Shown here: in pieces, positions 22,499-31,539 of the stretch
Numbering within the stretch: position 1 is the stretch's first letter
Layout: each line of letters opens with the position of its first letter
Origin: Halarchaeum rubridurum
Lineage (GTDB): Archaea > Halobacteriota > Halobacteria > Halobacteriales > Halobacteriaceae
NCBI RefSeq assembly: GCF_014647115.1
Contig: NZ_BMOO01000004.1
Span: forward strand, 186,001 to 250,000
DNA: 64,000 nt
Reading direction: 5' to 3'
The notes under the pieces: generated by a model
What the model saw: only the letters and a program-made list of their open reading frames with translations
Told to the model about the DNA's origin: nothing
The model's database searches: none
Program-made: the position numbers and the translations under genes

Positions 22499-22723
22499 TT
22501 AGGCGACTGCGAGGTACGCCGCGACGGCGAGGCAGAGCGCGCCGAGGGCGCGGACGACCCACGTCGCGCGAGTCGAAGCGGGACCGTCGTCGCCGTACTG
22601 GCCGGTGCGGTCGGGCGTCGTCGCGCCGAAGGCGCTCAGGCGGAGGACGACGTCCGGCCGGGCGAGGCAGAGCGCGCCGAGACCGGCGCCGAGGCCGACG
22701 GCGAGCGCGGTGCGCGGGTCCAC
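22499..22723 (-). CDS. Two-TM small membrane protein (74 aa)
   Basis: Two hydrophobic helices (about 5-32 and 52-74) flank a short polar loop with DRTGQYGDDGPAST. The ATG lies one base beyond the HtpX gene stop, so it is cotranscribed with that protease gene. Unknown family; a small partner or accessory of the membrane protease is possible. Confidence 0.6.
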   Translation of the reverse strand: MDPRTALAVGLGAGLGALCLARPDVVLRLSAFGATTPDRTGQYGDDGPASTRATWVVRALGALCLAVAAYLAVA

Positions 22724-22724
22724 G

Positions 22725-23618
22725 CTACTCGCGGAGGCGCGCGATGCGCTTCTCGACCGGCGGGTGGGTGGCGACGAGCTTCGTCACGAGCGAGCGGTCG
22801 TCGTCGTCGAAGATGCAGAGCGCGCCGACCTGCTCGTTGACGCCGCCCGACTGGTCGCGCGAGCCACGACCGCGGCCGCGACCGCCGCGCTGGCGGGTGG
22901 TGGAGCCGCTCGGACTCGGGTTCTCGTTGCCGCGCTGAATCTTCTCCAGCGCGCGGGCGAGGGGTTCGCCGCTGCCGACGTAGCGCTTCGCGTCGGCGTC
23001 GGCGACGTACTCGCGGTAGCGGCTGATGGCGAGGACGAACAGCATCACGACGAACTGGACGGCGGTCCCGACGATCATCGAGAGGAAGAAGTCCGCGATG
23101 TCGTTGTCGCCGGTGAGGAGGACGAGCCACTGGGCGGCGATGCCGACGATGGAGGCGATCCCCTGGCCGATGACCATCGTGACGACGTCGCGGTTCTTCA
23201 CGTGCGCGAGCTCGTGGGCGAGCACGCCTTCGAGTTCGTCGTCGTCGAGGGTGCGCGCGAGTTCGTTCGAGACGACGACGGTCGCCGCGCCCTTGCGGCC
23301 GACGGCGAAGGCGTTCGGGACGCCCATGTCGGCGACCATCAGGCGCGGCTTCTCGATGCCCATGTCGTCGGCGAGCGCCTCGACGCGCCGGTGGACGTCG
23401 CCCCACCGGCCCGATTCGGGCATCTCCTCCGCGCCGACCGAGCGCAACGCGGACCACTTGCCGATCTTGTACTGGACGCCGACGAGCGCGACGCTCCCGA
23501 GGAGGACGAGGAGGAGCGGGACGCCCATGGCGTACGCGATGGCGGCGACGACGGCGTAGAACGCGAAGAGTATCGCGCCCACGACCGCCATCCGGAGTTT
23601 GAGTCCGGGGTGTCTCAT
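22725..23618 (-). CDS. htpX: HtpX-like M48 zinc metalloprotease (297 aa)
   Basis: A membrane protease for damaged membrane proteins. Two N-terminal TM helices (about 12-45) precede the catalytic HELAH (about 133-137). Two more TM helices follow (about 152-198), and the third zinc-ligand Glu sits in REYVADADAKRY. The C terminus (THPPVEKRIARL) is the usual M48B ending. A low-complexity Arg/Gly/Ser insert (about 228-252) is unusual and probably a disordered loop. ATG at 23618 gives the standard MRHPGLKLRM start. Confidence 0.92.
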   Translation of the reverse strand: MRHPGLKLRMAVVGAILFAFYAVVAAIAYAMGVPLLLVLLGSVALVGVQYKIGKWSALRSVGAEEMPESGRWGDVHRRVEALADDMGIEKPRLMVADMGVPNAFAVGRKGAATVVVSNELARTLDDDELEGVLAHELAHVKNRDVVTMVIGQGIASIVGIAAQWLVLLTGDNDIADFFLSMIVGTAVQFVVMLFVLAISRYREYVADADAKRYVGSGEPLARALEKIQRGNENPSPSGSTTRQRGGRGRGRGSRDQSGGVNEQVGALCIFDDDDRSLVTKLVATHPPVEKRIARLRE

Positions 23619-23724
23619 GGGCGGTGCTACGGGTTTATACCGGATAAGTTGGGTGGTCGCGTGTGACGGTGAAACGGGCGTCGGCGCGGGAGGGCGGAAG
23701 ACGGATGCCCGATGGGGTGGGGGC

Positions 23725-24492
23725 CTAGACGTCGCTCTTGGGTTCGCCGGCCATCGTGTACTCGGCGGAGTTGTCCTGCGGGTCGTAGCCGAGCACGTCT
23801 TTCGCGCGCTCCAGGGAGTAGTATTTGCGGTCGTTGTCGCTGATACCGTAGACGATCTCGTAGCCGTAGTCGGCCTCGATGCAGCGCTCGAAGAGGTGCG
23901 CGCAGTCGCGGTAGGAGAGCCACATGGCCTGCCCGCGCTCGTAGTCGATTGGCGGGTGGCCCTTCGTGAGGTTGCCGATGCGGACGCAGGCGACCGAGAG
24001 GTCGTGCTCGTCGTGGTAATACCGCCCCAAGGTCTCGCCGGCGGCCTTCGAGACGCCGTAGAGGTTCGAGGGGCGGGGGAGTTCGGTGCCGTCGAGGCGA
24101 TAGTCGTCGTCCGTCCGGTAGAGGTCGGGCTTGCGCTCCGTCTCGTAGTGGCCGACGGCGTGGTTCGAGGAGGCGAAGACGACCGTCTCGACGCCGGTCT
24201 CGACGGCGGCCTCGTAGACCGTCTGCGTGCCGTCGATGTTGTTCGTGAGGACGGAGTTCCACGGCGCTTCGGGGCGCGGGTCGCCCGCGAGGTGGACGAC
24301 GACGTCCACGTCCGCCATCGCGTCGCGGACGGCCTCGTCGTCGGTGACGTCGGCGACGACGAATTCGTGGTCGTGCTCCTCCGCGGGGGGGTCGCGGTCG
24401 AACAGCCGCCACTCGTACGCGTCGCCGATACCCCCCAGCACCGCCCGTCCGACGCGTCCCTCCGCGCCCGTGAGGAGAACCCGTTCGTCCAT
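23725..24492 (-). CDS. azf: NAD-dependent sugar dehydrogenase/epimerase, Azf-like (255 aa)
   Basis: An extended SDR. The Rossmann motif is TGAEGRVGRAV (8-18), the substrate loop includes FASSNHAVG with the catalytic Ser, and the catalytic YxxxK is YGVSKAAGE. The NAD-specific Asp after the second strand is in LFDRD. The pattern and length match the haloarchaeal glucose-6-phosphate dehydrogenase Azf, which starts the oxidative pentose phosphate pathway; a generic nucleotide-sugar epimerase is the alternative. It is in the same neighbourhood as histone and rpa genes in Haloferax. Downstream of a short acidic DUF-free gap. Confidence 0.7.
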   Translation of the reverse strand: MDERVLLTGAEGRVGRAVLGGIGDAYEWRLFDRDPPAEEHDHEFVVADVTDDEAVRDAMADVDVVVHLAGDPRPEAPWNSVLTNNIDGTQTVYEAAVETGVETVVFASSNHAVGHYETERKPDLYRTDDDYRLDGTELPRPSNLYGVSKAAGETLGRYYHDEHDLSVACVRIGNLTKGHPPIDYERGQAMWLSYRDCAHLFERCIEADYGYEIVYGISDNDRKYYSLERAKDVLGYDPQDNSAEYTMAGEPKSDV

Positions 24493-24537
24493 TCGAGTCG
24501 AGATGGGGCGGCGAGGAAGAAGTAAGGCGCGGTTCGC

Positions 24538-25317
24538 TCAGGCGTCCGCGACGGTGGCGCGCGGGGCGTCGTCGCCCCCGTCCGCGGGCCCGGCGTCGTT
24601 GCCGGCGTCCGCGTCGTCCGCCGCGTCGCGGAGCTGTCGGTAGCACGCGCCGAGGAGCGCCTGCACGAAGACCCCCCAGACGGCACCGACGAGGCCGGTG
24701 ACCACCCAACCGGCGACGGTCGTCGACGGGAGGACGACACCGAGGATGCCGACGACGACGAGGTAGACGACCGCCGGAACGAGGAAGGTGGCGAGGAGCC
24801 GCCAGCGGTGTCCGGCGGCGAGGTCCCACGAGGACTGCATCGCGGTGAACGCCGTCTCGTCCTCGACGGCGACGTAGACGAGCGTGAACGCGAGGCCGAG
24901 CGAGAGGTAGATGCCGGGAATCACGAGCAGGACGAAGCCGATGGTCACGAGGATGCCGACGACGATGGAGGCGACGAACCACCAGACGAGGGCGGGGCCG
25001 ACGCGCCGGCTGAAGAACTCCCCGGGGATGTGGTCGGTAACGTCGCTCACCATCGAGCGGATGGCGACGATGCCGAGGTAGGCGATGCAGACGTAGGCGA
25101 CGAGGCTGAGGACGCCGCTCGCGAGCGCGCCGACGGGGAGGACGACCGGCGCGACCTCGGCGGGCGAGACGGTCGACTGGAGGGCGGCGTTCATGTTCGT
25201 GGAGAACAGCGTGACGAGCAACTGGAGGACGAAGAACGCGCCCACGAGCGTCAACCCGGCGCGGGTGGCCGTGCGGCTGACGGCGGTTTCGAGCGCGTCG
25301 CCGATATTCAGGGACAT
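24538..25317 (-). CDS. Six-TM haloarchaeal membrane protein (259 aa)
   Basis: About six hydrophobic helices in residues 18-225, separated by short loops, with a long acidic, Ala/Asp-rich C-terminal tail (about 228-259, AADDADAGNDAGPADGGDDAP) in the cytosol. No catalytic motif is visible. It resembles the uncharacterised membrane families common in haloarchaea. Divergent from the MptD gene across a 124-base spacer. Confidence 0.55.
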   Translation of the reverse strand: MSLNIGDALETAVSRTATRAGLTLVGAFFVLQLLVTLFSTNMNAALQSTVSPAEVAPVVLPVGALASGVLSLVAYVCIAYLGIVAIRSMVSDVTDHIPGEFFSRRVGPALVWWFVASIVVGILVTIGFVLLVIPGIYLSLGLAFTLVYVAVEDETAFTAMQSSWDLAAGHRWRLLATFLVPAVVYLVVVGILGVVLPSTTVAGWVVTGLVGAVWGVFVQALLGACYRQLRDAADDADAGNDAGPADGGDDAPRATVADA

Positions 25318-25441
25318 CGTTCGCCCGATTCGGACCGGGGCGTGTTAGGGTTTCGGTCGATTTCGCCGGAAGACGGCGCGGGGCGGCGCGCGGGCGCGGC
25401 GAACGGGAAGGCCCATACCGGCGCGCGCCGGCCGTGACGGT

Positions 25442-25786
25442 ATGGTCAGCAGTGCTGAGGAGGCGGCGTTCGAGGTCGGTATCAAGTTCGGGACGCTCTA
25501 CCACCAGTTCGCGGGGACGCCGGTCAGCCCGGCGAGCGCGGGGAGCTTGGAGACGGCGATTGCAGAGGCGATAGAGAACCAACCCCACTGCGTGGACGTG
25601 ACGGTCGACGTGTTGGAGGACGCCCTGGAAGCCGAGCTGGCGGACGGGCCCGCGGAGTACACGGAGTTGACGGGGCGCTTCATGGAGGTCGAGGTCGTCG
25701 TCGACTACGAGGGGACGCGCGCCGTCGCGCGGATGGCGATGGACGACGGCTACCCGCTGATGGAGCTGGTGAACGTCGGGGAGTAG
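25442..25786 (+). CDS. mptD: Archaeal dihydroneopterin aldolase MptD (114 aa)
   Basis: Cleaves 7,8-dihydroneopterin to 6-hydroxymethyl-dihydropterin for pterin/folate synthesis. The sequence matches the archaeal type: FEVGIKFGTLYHQFAGTPVS near the N terminus, the CVDVTVDV strand, and YTELTGRFMEVEVVV. Length is the family's usual 110-120. It is unrelated in sequence to bacterial FolB. A separate pterin/flavin gene (ArfB) lies 0.6 kb downstream. Confidence 0.8.
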   Translation: MVSSAEEAAFEVGIKFGTLYHQFAGTPVSPASAGSLETAIAEAIENQPHCVDVTVDVLEDALEAELADGPAEYTELTGRFMEVEVVVDYEGTRAVARMAMDDGYPLMELVNVGE

Positions 25787-25856
25787 GGGGAACGGAGGGG
25801 CGCCGGCGGCCGATTCGGGGCGGCGTTTTAAACTACGGGGGTGCGTAGCACGTCCC

Positions 25857-26303
25857 ATGAGCCAATCCGGGTTGGACGACGAGGAGCTGTTCGGCGAGGC
25901 GGCGACCGAGATACGCGCGGACGTCGAGGACCACCTCGCGGCGGCGCGCGACGCGCTCCCGGCCGCGTCGGCGGTGTGGGACGTCGAGGCGGACAACACG
26001 CTCGGCGTGCTGAACGGCCTGCGAACGGCGCTCGCCGTCGAGGAGGTCGAGGAGCACCTCCGCGACGCGAAGAAGTGGTACACCATCGGGGAGCGCGCGG
26101 ACGCCTTCGAGGACGCCGACGACCTCGCCGAGGAAATCGAGCGCATCGAGGACGTCCTCGACGACCTGGCGGAGGTGAGCGACGCGGTCGGCGACCTCGC
26201 CTCCGCGATTCCCGAACTCCGCGGGGAGTTGGAGGAGCTACACGCGGCGGGCGAGGACGAGGCGGCGGACGAGGACGAGGCGGCGGGCGAGGCAGACGAG
26301 TAG
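25857..26303 (+). CDS. Haloarchaeal helical protein, probably DUF5790 (148 aa)
   Basis: An acidic all-helical protein with MSQSGLDDEELFGEAATEIRADVE at the start and the well-marked block ADNTLGVLNGLRTAL ... HLRDAKKWYTIGERADAFEDADDLAEEI, which I associate with the haloarchaeal DUF5790 family. The C terminus is a coiled coil with an Asp/Glu/Ala tail repeating EDEAA. Function unknown. A TATA-like TTTTAAACTA lies about 27 bases upstream, so the transcript is probably leaderless. Confidence 0.6.
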   Translation: MSQSGLDDEELFGEAATEIRADVEDHLAAARDALPAASAVWDVEADNTLGVLNGLRTALAVEEVEEHLRDAKKWYTIGERADAFEDADDLAEEIERIEDVLDDLAEVSDAVGDLASAIPELRGELEELHAAGEDEAADEDEAAGEADE

Positions 26304-26382
26304 CGAGCGACCGACGGTAACACGATAGCGAGGGAGCGACACTCGCGTGCTCCCGTCGCGCGTCGCGTTCGACGACAGCGTC

Positions 26383-27120
26383 TCAGCGGTGCGGCACGGG
26401 GTCGTCGTCGCGTTCGACGACGGCGTCTGCGAGGTCGCGGAGGGCCTCGACGGCGAGCGAGAGGAGTTTTGCCCCGCGGTCGGCGCTGTCCTCGCCGGGG
26501 TCGCCGACGACGCCGTTCTCGCTGAACGCGGCCGAGTCGTGCGCGAGGTTGGTGTGTGAGACCCACTCGCCCCAGCGCTCGCTGGCGCCCTCGCGCGCGT
26601 CGTCGATGCGGTCCTCGCGGACCGCGTCGGGGTCGACGTGGCGGAGGAAGGCGGTTTCGAGGGGGCCGGCGTGGCCCATGTCGCTCGCGTGCTCGCCGAC
26701 GGCGTCGAACCAGGTGAACGGGACGGCGTAGGCGTCGTCGTGGCGGCTGATCGCCGCGCAGACCTCGCCAAGCGCGGGGACGTTGCCGCCGTGGCCGTTG
26801 ACGACGACGACGTCCGTCCAGCCGTGGTGGGCGAGCGACTGGACGGTCTCGCGGACGTACGACCGGAAGGTGTCGGGGGACACCCAGAGCGTCCCGGTGA
26901 ACTGTCGGTGTTCCTCGGAGACGCCAACCGAAACGGTCGGCGCGACGACGGCCGTCCCGTCGTAGGCGTCGGCGGCGCGCTCGGCGACGGTCTCGGCGGT
27001 GAACGCGTCGGTCCCGAGGGGCGCGTGCGGGCCGTGTTGTTCGGTGCTACCGACGGGGAGGAGGACGACGTCGACGGCGGTCGCGTCGGCGTCGGTCCAC
27101 GTGGCGTCCGCGAGGCGCAT
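26383..27120 (-). CDS. arfB: Creatininase-family amidohydrolase, ArfB-like deformylase (245 aa)
   Basis: Probable deformylase of 2-amino-5-formylamino-6-ribosylaminopyrimidinone phosphate, the second step of archaeal riboflavin and F420 synthesis. Creatininase-fold metal ligands: VLLPVGSTEQHGPHAPLGTD (Glu, His and Asp), VVNGHGGNVPAL, and MGHAGPLETAF (His and Glu). Length matches ArfB. Start ATG 27120 gives the usual family N terminus. The creatininase family also includes creatinine amidohydrolase; ArfB is favoured for an archaeon. Confidence 0.8.
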   Translation of the reverse strand: MRLADATWTDADATAVDVVLLPVGSTEQHGPHAPLGTDAFTAETVAERAADAYDGTAVVAPTVSVGVSEEHRQFTGTLWVSPDTFRSYVRETVQSLAHHGWTDVVVVNGHGGNVPALGEVCAAISRHDDAYAVPFTWFDAVGEHASDMGHAGPLETAFLRHVDPDAVREDRIDDAREGASERWGEWVSHTNLAHDSAAFSENGVVGDPGEDSADRGAKLLSLAVEALRDLADAVVERDDDPVPHR

Positions 27121-27296
27121 ACGTCGACGTGGAGCGGCCGCGACTTGTAGCCCGCGAATCAATCACCGCGTGTGACGCGGCGAGGAGCGTCGGACCGGGG
27201 GACCATCGGTCGGTTTCGCGCCGGTACTGTCCGTGTTCGGATAGGTTAGGGGGCCAGTATAACTAAGGCGGGTTGCGTCCTACCCGAGTAGTGAGT

Positions 27297-27455
27297 ATGC
27301 CGGACTGTCAGAACTGTGGGTCCTTCGTGACCGACGCGTACGCACGGGTGTTTACACCGGACGAGCACAGCGCCCCGCGCGTCTGTCCGAACTGCGAAGA
27401 CAAGATACGAGACGGTGCCGAGGTCCGCGAAGCGCGTTCCACCCGTCGAACCTGA
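27297..27455 (+). CDS. Zinc-ribbon microprotein (52 aa)
   Basis: Two knuckles, CQNCGS at residue 4 and CPNCED near 30, bracket a strand (DAYARVFTPDE) and make a treble-clef-like zinc ribbon. Preceded by a TATA-like GTATAAC about 40 bases upstream. A common haloarchaeal small zinc protein of unknown function. The start at 27297 removes a poor-looking upstream extension. Confidence 0.7.
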   Translation: MPDCQNCGSFVTDAYARVFTPDEHSAPRVCPNCEDKIRDGAEVREARSTRRT

Positions 27456-27530
27456 GCCGTCTGCGCCTCGTTCTCGTCCCGCCGCGGAAAGTCACGTCGC
27501 TTATACCCTCGTAGCTCCTGTACGTGTGTA

Positions 27531-29384
27531 ATGAGTCAGTCGGAGCCACAGGTCACGCGCCTGTTCGGCGGTCCCGGCAGTGGGAAGACGACCGCGCTCC
27601 TCGACCGCGTCGAGGAGATTCTCGAGGACGACGACGTCGAGATACGGGACGTGCTGGTCGTCTCCTACACGCGCGCCGCCGCGGCCGAGGTGCGAGAACG
27701 ATTGGCCGAGCGCCTCGACGTGAACCCGCGCTCGCTGCGCGGGAACGTCTCCACGATGCACGCGAAGGCCTACGAGCTCCTGAACCTCTCGCGGGGCGAC
27801 GTCGTCGGCGAGGACGACAAGGAGGCGTTCTGCGAGGACTACGGCATCCCCTACGAGGACGAGTACGCCTCGGGGTCGCGGCGCACGGCGCGCTCGACGA
27901 CGCTCGGGAACAAGGTCATCGCCACGAGCCAGTGGCTCCAGCGCACCGGGCGCGACGTCGCCGACTGGTACGACGTGCCGTTCCGCTGGGACGAAGAGGA
28001 GGTCCGCCTCCCCCCGGACATCGACGACAACGCTCAGGTCGGCAACAAGTACACGCCGACGTGGCCCTCCAGCGACGACCGGTACGACATCCCCGAGTGC
28101 ATCCGCGCGTGGCGCTCCTACAAGGGCGAACACGACCTCGTCGGCTTCGCGGACATGCTCGAACGCGTCGAGCAGCGCTCGCTCGTCCCGAACGTCGATC
28201 ACCTCGTCATCGACGAGTTCCAGGACATCACGAGCCTCCAGTACAAGGTGTACCAGGAGTGGAAACCCCACATGGACACCGTCCTCATCGCGGGTGACGA
28301 CGACCAGGTCGTCTACGCGTGGCAGGGCGCGGACCCCGACCTCCTCCTCGAAACCGAGGTGACGGAGAACGTCGTCCTCCCGAACTCCTATCGGCTCCCG
28401 AGCGAGGTGCTGAAGATCGTCCAACAGGAAGTCGGCCACATCGAGAACCGCCAGGAGAAGGACCTGAACCCGCGCAAGGAGGGCGGGACGGTCGAGGCCG
28501 TCGACTCGCCGTCGATGCTCGACCTCGTGCGGAACGTCCGGCGGACCATCCAGACGACGGACGAGACGGTGATGATCCTCTTCCGCGCGCGCTACCAGCT
28601 CTTCGACTTCGTGGACGAGTTCATCACGGAGGGCATCCCGTTCAAGGCGCTCACGGACCAGCGCCTCTGGACGGACCGCCTCCAGCAGTACGTCGAGGCC
28701 GTCGAGGCCATCGACGCGGGCGAGCCCGTCACCGGACTGCAGGCGCGCCGGCTGATGGACATGCTCCAGGACTCGGCGTTCGGGACGAACGACCGCAGCG
28801 ACTTCCGCGACGAGATCGACGCGCGCCGCGAGGAGGCCAGCGAGGGCGACGAGGCCGACGCCCCGCTCGACGAACTCGAGTTCAGCCCCGAGTTCATCCG
28901 CAACTGGGTGCCCTTCGTCCCCGCGCCCGCCGCGGCCGCCGACATGCTCCGAAAAGTGACGCGCTACCAGCGCCGCTCCATCGACGCCTACTTCCAGGGC
29001 GACTATCGCGGGATGAACTCGGACCGCGTCCGCGTCGGCACCATCCACTCCGCGAAGGGGCGCGAGGCCGACCACGTCTTCCTCGCCACCGACCTCACGG
29101 AGAAGGTCGTCGAGCAGATGGCCGCGACGGCCGACCCCGACGACCTCCCCGAGGGCGTTGAGGAGTTCACCCGACAGAGCGACCCCGTCCCCGTCCTGAC
29201 GGACAACGAGCGCCGCGTCTTCTACGTCGGGATGTCGCGTGCCCGCGAACGCCTCGTCCTGATGCAGAACCTCGTGACGGGCGCGCCGACGCTCCCGCTC
29301 GACGTCCTGCTCTACGGCGAGCCGACGGGCGAGACGATGGAGGAGGCGCTCGCCGAGGCGGCCGCGCCCATCTCGATGAACTAG
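27531..29384 (+). CDS. UvrD/Rep-family DNA helicase (617 aa)
   Basis: SF1A helicase. Walker A is GGPGSGKTT (about 14-22), motif Ia SYTRAAAAEVRERL, motif II VIDEFQD (near 223), motif III AGDDDQVVYAWQGAD, motif IV YRLPSE, motif V GTIHSAKGREADHVFL and motif VI YVGMSRARERL. ATP-driven 3'-5' unwinding in repair is expected. Shorter than bacterial UvrD (about 700); the 2B-type region is compact and carries an acidic Glu/Ala linker. The M24 gene starts 2 bases downstream with a GTG. Confidence 0.9.
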   Translation: MSQSEPQVTRLFGGPGSGKTTALLDRVEEILEDDDVEIRDVLVVSYTRAAAAEVRERLAERLDVNPRSLRGNVSTMHAKAYELLNLSRGDVVGEDDKEAFCEDYGIPYEDEYASGSRRTARSTTLGNKVIATSQWLQRTGRDVADWYDVPFRWDEEEVRLPPDIDDNAQVGNKYTPTWPSSDDRYDIPECIRAWRSYKGEHDLVGFADMLERVEQRSLVPNVDHLVIDEFQDITSLQYKVYQEWKPHMDTVLIAGDDDQVVYAWQGADPDLLLETEVTENVVLPNSYRLPSEVLKIVQQEVGHIENRQEKDLNPRKEGGTVEAVDSPSMLDLVRNVRRTIQTTDETVMILFRARYQLFDFVDEFITEGIPFKALTDQRLWTDRLQQYVEAVEAIDAGEPVTGLQARRLMDMLQDSAFGTNDRSDFRDEIDARREEASEGDEADAPLDELEFSPEFIRNWVPFVPAPAAAADMLRKVTRYQRRSIDAYFQGDYRGMNSDRVRVGTIHSAKGREADHVFLATDLTEKVVEQMAATADPDDLPEGVEEFTRQSDPVPVLTDNERRVFYVGMSRARERLVLMQNLVTGAPTLPLDVLLYGEPTGETMEEALAEAAAPISMN

Positions 29385-29386
29385 GC

Positions 29387-30571
29387 GTGACGGCGACGGA
29401 CGGGCGGGCCGCGACGGCGCTCGCCGACGCCATCGACACCCGCGGTGCCGCCGCGTTCGTCCACGTCGGCGACCGAAGCGACGCGACGCTGCGCTACCTC
29501 GCGGGCCCCGCCCTCCCGGACCGCCCGAGCGCGTTCCTCCGAACCGCGACCGGCAAGCGCCTGCTCTGTCCGCCGCCGGGCGCGGCGAGCGCGGCCCGCG
29601 AGACGTTCGACGGGACGGTCGTCGCGGCCCCGTCGCTCGACGCGAACACCGCGGGGGAGCGCGCCGCGGCCGCGTTGACGGCACGCGACGCCACCGGCAC
29701 GGTGTTGACGACGGCGTCGGTCCCGCACGCGGCCGCGCTCTACCTCGAACGCGCGGGCTACGAGGTGGCCTCGACGGACGCGCTCACCGCGGCGCGCGCG
29801 CGAAAGACCGCGGCGGAACTCGACCGCCTCCGCGCCGTCCAGACGGCCGCGGTGGCGGGCGTCGAGCACGCCGAAGCGGTGCTCGCGGGGGCGAAATGGG
29901 AGAGCGAAAGCCACGCCGACGCTGATGCCGACGCCGCGAGCCTCGTCCACGCGGGCGAGCCGTTGACGACCGCGGCCCTCCGCCGCGAGGTGAACGCGGC
30001 GCTTTCGCGCGCGGGCGTCGACCCCGCCGGGAACACGCTCGTCGCCGCGGGACCGTCGTGGCGCGACCCCGCGCTCGGCGGCGACGACCCGGTCCGGGCG
30101 GGCGACCCCGTCCTCGTCGACCTCGCGCCGCGCGACGCGGCCGGCTACCACGGCCGACTCGCCCGGACGTTCGTCGTCGACACCGACGGCGGTTGGGAGC
30201 GGCGCGCGCACCTCGCGGTGACGCGGGCGCGCGAGGCCGGCCTCGCAGAGCTCACACCGGGGAAACCGGCGAGTCGCGTGCACGAGGAGACGGCGGCGGA
30301 GATCGTCGCGTACGGCTTCGAGAGCGTCGGCGAGACGCGAACGGACGGCACGCGGGCGCTCGGCCACGGCGTCGGCCTCGCCCGCCGCGAAGCGCCCCGA
30401 CTGTCGGGGGCCGGCGACCTCGAAGCCGGACACGTCGTGGCGCTCGCGCCGACGGTGTTCGACGCGGCGGAGGGTGGCGGCGTCCGTGTCGCCGACCTCG
30501 CGGTCGTCACCGCGGAGGGATACGACCTGCTCGCGGACTACGCGACGTCGCTGTCGCCGACGGACGGATAG
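29387..30571 (+). CDS. M24-fold protein with degraded metal site (394 aa)
   Basis: Creatinase/aminopeptidase-P fold: an N-terminal domain of about 150 residues and a C-terminal pita-bread domain. Of five metal ligands, the first Asp (LVDLAP) and the His (GHGVGL) remain. The second Asp is Arg in GRLARTF, where the canonical motif is SDITRTF. The fourth and fifth Glu are Ala (ALAPTVF and VRVADL). A Xaa-Pro dipeptidase activity is therefore doubtful. Start is GTG, 2 bases after the helicase stop; no alternative ATG gives the whole N-terminal domain. Confidence 0.75.
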   Translation: MTATDGRAATALADAIDTRGAAAFVHVGDRSDATLRYLAGPALPDRPSAFLRTATGKRLLCPPPGAASAARETFDGTVVAAPSLDANTAGERAAAALTARDATGTVLTTASVPHAAALYLERAGYEVASTDALTAARARKTAAELDRLRAVQTAAVAGVEHAEAVLAGAKWESESHADADADAASLVHAGEPLTTAALRREVNAALSRAGVDPAGNTLVAAGPSWRDPALGGDDPVRAGDPVLVDLAPRDAAGYHGRLARTFVVDTDGGWERRAHLAVTRAREAGLAELTPGKPASRVHEETAAEIVAYGFESVGETRTDGTRALGHGVGLARREAPRLSGAGDLEAGHVVALAPTVFDAAEGGGVRVADLAVVTAEGYDLLADYATSLSPTDG

Positions 30572-30572
30572 G

Positions 30573-30848
30573 CTACTTCCCGTCGTCCGCGTCCGCGTCG
30601 GCATCGGCGTCCGCATCGGCGTTCGTATCCGGGTCACGTGCGACGGCACCGACGGCGCGCTCGGCCGCCGAGACGGCGACGTCGTCCGGGGTGCGGACGT
30701 AGCGCTCGAAACCGAGGACGAGCGCCGCGAGCCCGAGGAAGAGGAGGGCGAGGGGCTTCCCCGCGAGCGCGTACTGCGCGCCGAGCGTGATGAGCGGCGC
30801 GCAGAAGGCGAGGGTGACGACGAAGGAGAGCTGCGAGAGAATCCCCAT
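30573..30848 (-). CDS. Small two-TM protein with Asp-Ala repeat tail (91 aa)
   Basis: Two hydrophobic helices in residues 4-45 with a basic loop, then a short soluble segment and a tail of alternating Asp and Ala encoded by a GCGTCC/GCATCG simple repeat. Convergent with the M24 gene. ATG at 30848 is chosen over the Arg/Pro-rich upstream extension. Function unknown. Confidence 0.65.
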   Translation of the reverse strand: MGILSQLSFVVTLAFCAPLITLGAQYALAGKPLALLFLGLAALVLGFERYVRTPDDVAVSAAERAVGAVARDPDTNADADADADADADDGK

Positions 30849-30928
30849 ACGCGCACGTGGGGGCGAGCGCGGGTAGGCGTTGCGTCGCAAGCGACAACAC
30901 TTTCGTGATACGTCCCGGAATCGAGAGC

Positions 30929-31531
30929 ATGTTCACCGGCATCGTCGAGACGACGGGCCGTGTCGCCGACGTCACGCGAGACGACGAGGGGCGGCGTCTC
31001 CGCATCGAGACCGACGGCATCGACGGCTTCAGTCACGGGCAGAGTGTCGCCGTCGACGGCGTCTGTCTCACCGTCGAGGCGCACGGCGAGACGGACGAGG
31101 GCGCGTGGTTCGACGCCTTCCTCGCCGCGGAGACCGTCTCGCGGACGAGCCTCGCCGAGCGCGAGGTCGGCGACGGCGTCGACCTCGAACGCGCGCTCCC
31201 CGCGGACGGGCGCTTCGACGGCCACGTCGTGCAGGGCCACGTCGACACCACGACGGCGGTACGGGAGATCGAGCGCGTCGGCGAGGACTACCGCTACACG
31301 TTCGCACTCCCCGAGGGGTACGAGCGCTACGTCGCGGAGAAGGGGTCCATCGCCCTCGACGGCGTGAGCCTCACGGTGGCGAGCGTGGACGACGACGCCG
31401 GGACGTTCGACGTCGCGGTCATCCCGACGACGCGCGCGGAGACCACACTCGACGAGCGCGACCCCGGCGACGCGGTCAACGTCGAACTCGACGTCGTCGC
31501 CAAGTACGTCGAGCGACTGGAGACGTACTAG
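30929..31531 (+). CDS. ribE: Riboflavin synthase alpha chain (200 aa)
   Basis: Dismutates two 6,7-dimethyl-8-ribityllumazines to riboflavin. Two homologous barrel domains: the first begins MFTGIVETTGRV with SVAVDGVCLTV and the second contains HFxxHVVQGHVDTT, SIALDGVSLTVASV. Length matches the bacterial-type enzyme, one of two riboflavin synthase types used by haloarchaea. ATG 30929 gives the invariant MFTGI start. No riboswitch structure was recognised upstream. Confidence 0.93.
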   Translation: MFTGIVETTGRVADVTRDDEGRRLRIETDGIDGFSHGQSVAVDGVCLTVEAHGETDEGAWFDAFLAAETVSRTSLAEREVGDGVDLERALPADGRFDGHVVQGHVDTTTAVREIERVGEDYRYTFALPEGYERYVAEKGSIALDGVSLTVASVDDDAGTFDVAVIPTTRAETTLDERDPGDAVNVELDVVAKYVERLETY

Positions 31532-31539
31532 GGACAGAC

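Noticed and set aside
22636-26566. Long minus-strand frames over htpX, azf and neighbours
   Set aside because: Arg/Pro/His-rich translations out of phase with the clear genes; high-GC shadow ORFs.
30573-30620. Asp-Ala repeat as a mobile or regulatory repeat
   Set aside because: It is the coding of a low-complexity acidic tail, common in halophile proteins.
30849-30928. FMN riboswitch upstream of riboflavin synthase
   Set aside because: The spacer is only 80 bases and shows no RFN-element stems.
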